Assembly: GCA_004431415.1 (NCBI GenBank)
Contig: QPMI01000139.1
Span: forward strand, 1-64,000
DNA: 64,000 nt
Direction of reading: 5' to 3'
From: Cyanophora paradoxa
Lineage: Eukaryota; Glaucocystophyceae; Cyanophorales; Cyanophoraceae
The notes under the pieces were generated by a model. The model did not search any database. It was not told the DNA's origin and saw only the letters and a list, made by a program, of their open reading frames with translations. The translations under genes and the position numbers were made by a program. Below, piece after piece: positions 62,551 to 64,000 of this stretch; the first letter of the stretch is position 1, and every line of letters starts with the position of its first letter.

Positions 62551-63363
62551 CTAGACGCTAGTGGTGTGAATCTTGGTGTCGTACTCGCGACCGACCGTTT
62601 CCCAGGCCACGTAAACTTCGGCTCCGGCGCCTGGCGCTGTCGAGTTGGTAGTCGCAGTCGTGTAGTCCGCCTCTGCCTCAATTAGTTCGGCCATGAGGGT
62701 AGAGCCCACGACCATTCCAGAGGTAGGCATTCCGGCGATGTTGTTGTACAATTTGAAAGTGAATTTCGTGAAGAGGAGCCGGGGCCAGACCTGGGTACGG
62801 GGATTCGAGGCGCCGTATGAATAATCGGTACCCGAGGCGCCGCCCGTGGTGGCATTCGTCATCATCTCCTTTGCGGTCATCTTCCAGAGGTTGTACATCT
62901 CAAAGGGAACGGCCTGCGTGGTCTTGTGTGTGGCATCGATGAGGGCGCCATCTAAATGCGTTTTGATGTTCGGATTCGCACCATTCCCGAATTTGCGAGT
63001 GAGGGCGGTGTTAGCGGTGAACTTGAGTTCGAGCACGCGAATGGCGGGCCGATCAGGCACAGAGGGCTCTATCTTTTTCAGGAGGCCCGAGAGCCAGAGC
63101 GCCTCCGCCTCATCCGCGCTCACGCCCGAGTCGATGTCAAAGTACACGTACACGGAGCAGGAGGCGGGATTCTCGAAATCGTTGGAGGTGACGCGCAACA
63201 TGACGGGATTCTGGACCCTCACGGTGAGCGGGGTGGCGTAGTTTCCGTCCCACTCCACCTTGTCCGTCCCTGCGTTGGCCACGTTCCCAGCGTTGCCGTA
63301 GAAATCGGGGACGATCGAGCCGGCAGACACGGTCTTCACGATGGTGGCCGAGGTGGTCGGCAT
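62551..63363 (-). CDS. Putative virion structural protein, paralogue 1 (270 aa)
   Basis: Intact single frame. No family named, but it is a clear paralogue of the next gene upstream (63387-64000). Shared features in order: a Gly-Asn/Ser-Tyr start to the core, a VQNPVMLRVTSN-type strand, a Tyr-rich strand ending in FD, SGLLKKIEP, IRVLELKF, and PRLLFTKFTFKLYNN followed by STLMAELIEAEADY. The sequence is Thr/Asn/Ala/Gly-rich with alternating hydrophobic residues, as in beta-sandwich capsid, spike or fibre proteins. The start at 63363 (MPTTSATIVKTVSAGSIVPD) is 23 bp after the stop of its paralogue, so the two are probably co-expressed. No signal peptide or membrane segment. Confidence 0.65.
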   Translation of the reverse strand: MPTTSATIVKTVSAGSIVPDFYGNAGNVANAGTDKVEWDGNYATPLTVRVQNPVMLRVTSNDFENPASCSVYVYFDIDSGVSADEAEALWLSGLLKKIEPSVPDRPAIRVLELKFTANTALTRKFGNGANPNIKTHLDGALIDATHKTTQAVPFEMYNLWKMTAKEMMTNATTGGASGTDYSYGASNPRTQVWPRLLFTKFTFKLYNNIAGMPTSGMVVGSTLMAELIEAEADYTTATTNSTAPGAGAEVYVAWETVGREYDTKIHTTSV

Positions 63364-63386
63364 TTTGCGACCTCAAATGAGAAAGA

Positions 63387-64000
63387 TTATCCGTGAAAGA
63401 GGGTGATGTCGCCACCGATGTTCATGACGCGGGCCCCAGGCACAGAGTCAGCGTCGGTGCCGTACGCGTAGGAAATCGAGCACTCACGCAGCTCCGCGCA
63501 GAGGCTGGCGCCCGTGCTGAAGTGGGGCTGGTCGGCGGCGTAGGAGAGGGGGAAGACCTGGAACCTGAAAAAGGTGAAGGGGAAGCGGGGTAGAGTCGAG
63601 CCGCGTGGGTTGCCGCCCGTGTAGAGGGCCCCAGGGTCGCGGGACTTGGATTGAATTTCGTGAAGAGCACGTCGCCCTTGAGCGTACCCCTCATCTGGTA
63701 AGTTCCCGTACCCGGAAGATTCGAAGAACTGGGGTACCGGTTCACGGTGGGGCCGTACCCCGTCTCCCTGAACTTGACCTCGAGACAGCGCAAGACGTTG
63801 GCAGTGGCCGTGGCAGGTGCCACCTTTTTCACGAGTCCTGATTCGTGCAGCAGCTCGATAACCTCTGCGCTGAGGCTCAGAGGGTCGAAGAAGAGCTGGT
63901 AGGAATAAATCTTGGGCGTGGCGTAGGCGTTCTGAACGACCTGAATCACGACGGGATTCTGCAGAAAGACGTCGACGTAACTGCCGGAGGGTATGCGTGC
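63387..64000 (-). CDS. Putative virion structural protein, paralogue 2 (5' end outside window, one frame break)
   Basis: Runs in from beyond the right edge. Reading the minus strand: SGSYVDVFLQNPVVIQVVQN, IYSYQLFFDPLSLSAEVIEL, LHESGLVKKVAP, LRCLEVKFRETGYGP, GTLKGDVLFTKF. At about 63648 the frame shifts by one. In the new frame it continues FPFTFFRFQVFPLSYAADQ, STGASLCAELRECSISYAYG and a short end MNIGGDITLFHG, with the stop at 63387-63389. Position by position this parallels paralogue 1, including SGLVKKV/SGLLKKI and LCAEL/LMAEL. The alignment is what reveals the shift. It is upstream of, and in the same direction as, paralogue 1. Confidence 0.62.
   Translation of the reverse strand, partial: THTLRQLRRRLSAESRRDSGRSERLRHAQDLFLPALLRPSEPQRRGYRAAARIRTREKGGTCHGHCQRLALSRGQVQGDGVRPHREPVPQFFESSGYGNLPDEGYAQGRRALHEIQSKSRDPGALYTGGNPRGSTLPRFPFTFFRFQVFPLSYAADQPHFSTGASLCAELRECSISYAYGTDADSVPGARVMNIGGDITLFHG

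Larger units (their letters stand above)
59201..64000. mobile_element. Virus-like or virus-derived segment of unknown family (continues past the right edge)
   Basis: From about 59.2 kb the DNA loses the strong GC bias, genes have no GC-rich introns, and genes are short and closely spaced with (GGGACTT)n modules between them. Contents: two unknown proteins (+), an HNH endonuclease (+), and two tandem paralogous beta-rich proteins (-) that look like structural proteins. Compact genes, HNH endonucleases and duplicated structural genes are common in algal DNA viruses and polinton-like elements. However, no capsid, ATPase, polymerase or protease hallmark lies in the visible part. The left boundary is approximate. 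Several genes carry single frame breaks, so it is either decaying or incompletely polished sequence. Confidence 0.55.

Overview
The window is nuclear DNA from a very GC-rich, flagellated, photosynthetic protist, most likely an alga with a secondary plastid; a haptophyte is my best guess. The reasons are: roughly 75% GC in genes; many short (about 40-100 bp) GC-rich introns, a large share with GC-AG instead of GT-AG ends; plastid-type genes with N-terminal presequences (ribose-5-phosphate isomerase, a DnaJ resembling cyanobacterial ones, a Rieske protein, QueA); and several ciliary genes (IFT74, a TTLL polyglutamylase, a kinesin-like coiled-coil protein). Because GC-rich DNA has few stops, all six frames are open over long stretches. 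I chose genes by protein motifs and splice junctions, not ORF length.

Layout. 0.1-8 kb: ATG2-like lipid-transfer protein (+). 9-10.7 kb: DnaJ (-). 11.1-12.5 kb: Rieske protein (+). 13.0-14.5 kb: plastid RpiA (+), eight exons resolved. 15.2-16.2 kb: possible PEX26-like tail-anchored peroxin (+). 16.4-20.3 kb: M16 metallopeptidase (-). 20.5-22.4 kb: tail-anchored protein (+). 22.6-24.1 kb: QueA (-). 24.7-25.9 kb: unknown (+). 26.7-29.7 kb: TTLL (+). 29.8-31.7 kb: F-box/LRR (-). 32.3-33.2 kb: disordered Ser/Pro protein (-). 33.2-34.6 kb: R3H-AN1 protein (+). 34.9-39.8 kb: kinesin-like coiled-coil protein (-). 40.05-46.30 kb: a Ngaro-type tyrosine-recombinase retrotransposon. 46.3-48.9 kb: IFT74 (+), ten exons resolved. 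49.1-53.2 kb: PDE8-like cyclic-nucleotide phosphodiesterase (-). 53.3-53.9 kb: doubtful SNARE-like gene (+). 54.4-56.3 kb: N-acetylmuramoyl-L-alanine amidase (-). 56.8-57.8 kb: ribosomal protein S11/uS17 (-). 57.9-58.8 kb: a 358-bp tandem repeat.

From about 59.2 kb to the right edge the character changes: base composition is more balanced, genes are intronless, and (GGGACTT)n repeat modules separate them. It carries two unknown proteins (+), an HNH endonuclease (+) and two tandem paralogous beta-rich proteins (-) that look like virion structural proteins. I read it as an endogenous virus-like or virus-derived segment of a family I cannot name. It is the best candidate for something undescribed.

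The retrotransposon has the complete split-direct-repeat layout (A1-gag-RT-RNase H-YR-B1-A2-B2). It sits in what was a roughly 250-bp head-to-head promoter between the kinesin-like gene and IFT74, ending 18 bp before the IFT74 ATG. Its repeat copies differ only in the length of C-runs, and the frame breaks I could resolve in its genes are explained by single missing G or C bases. The virus-like segment shows similar frame breaks. Both may be unpolished repeat sequence rather than decayed genes.
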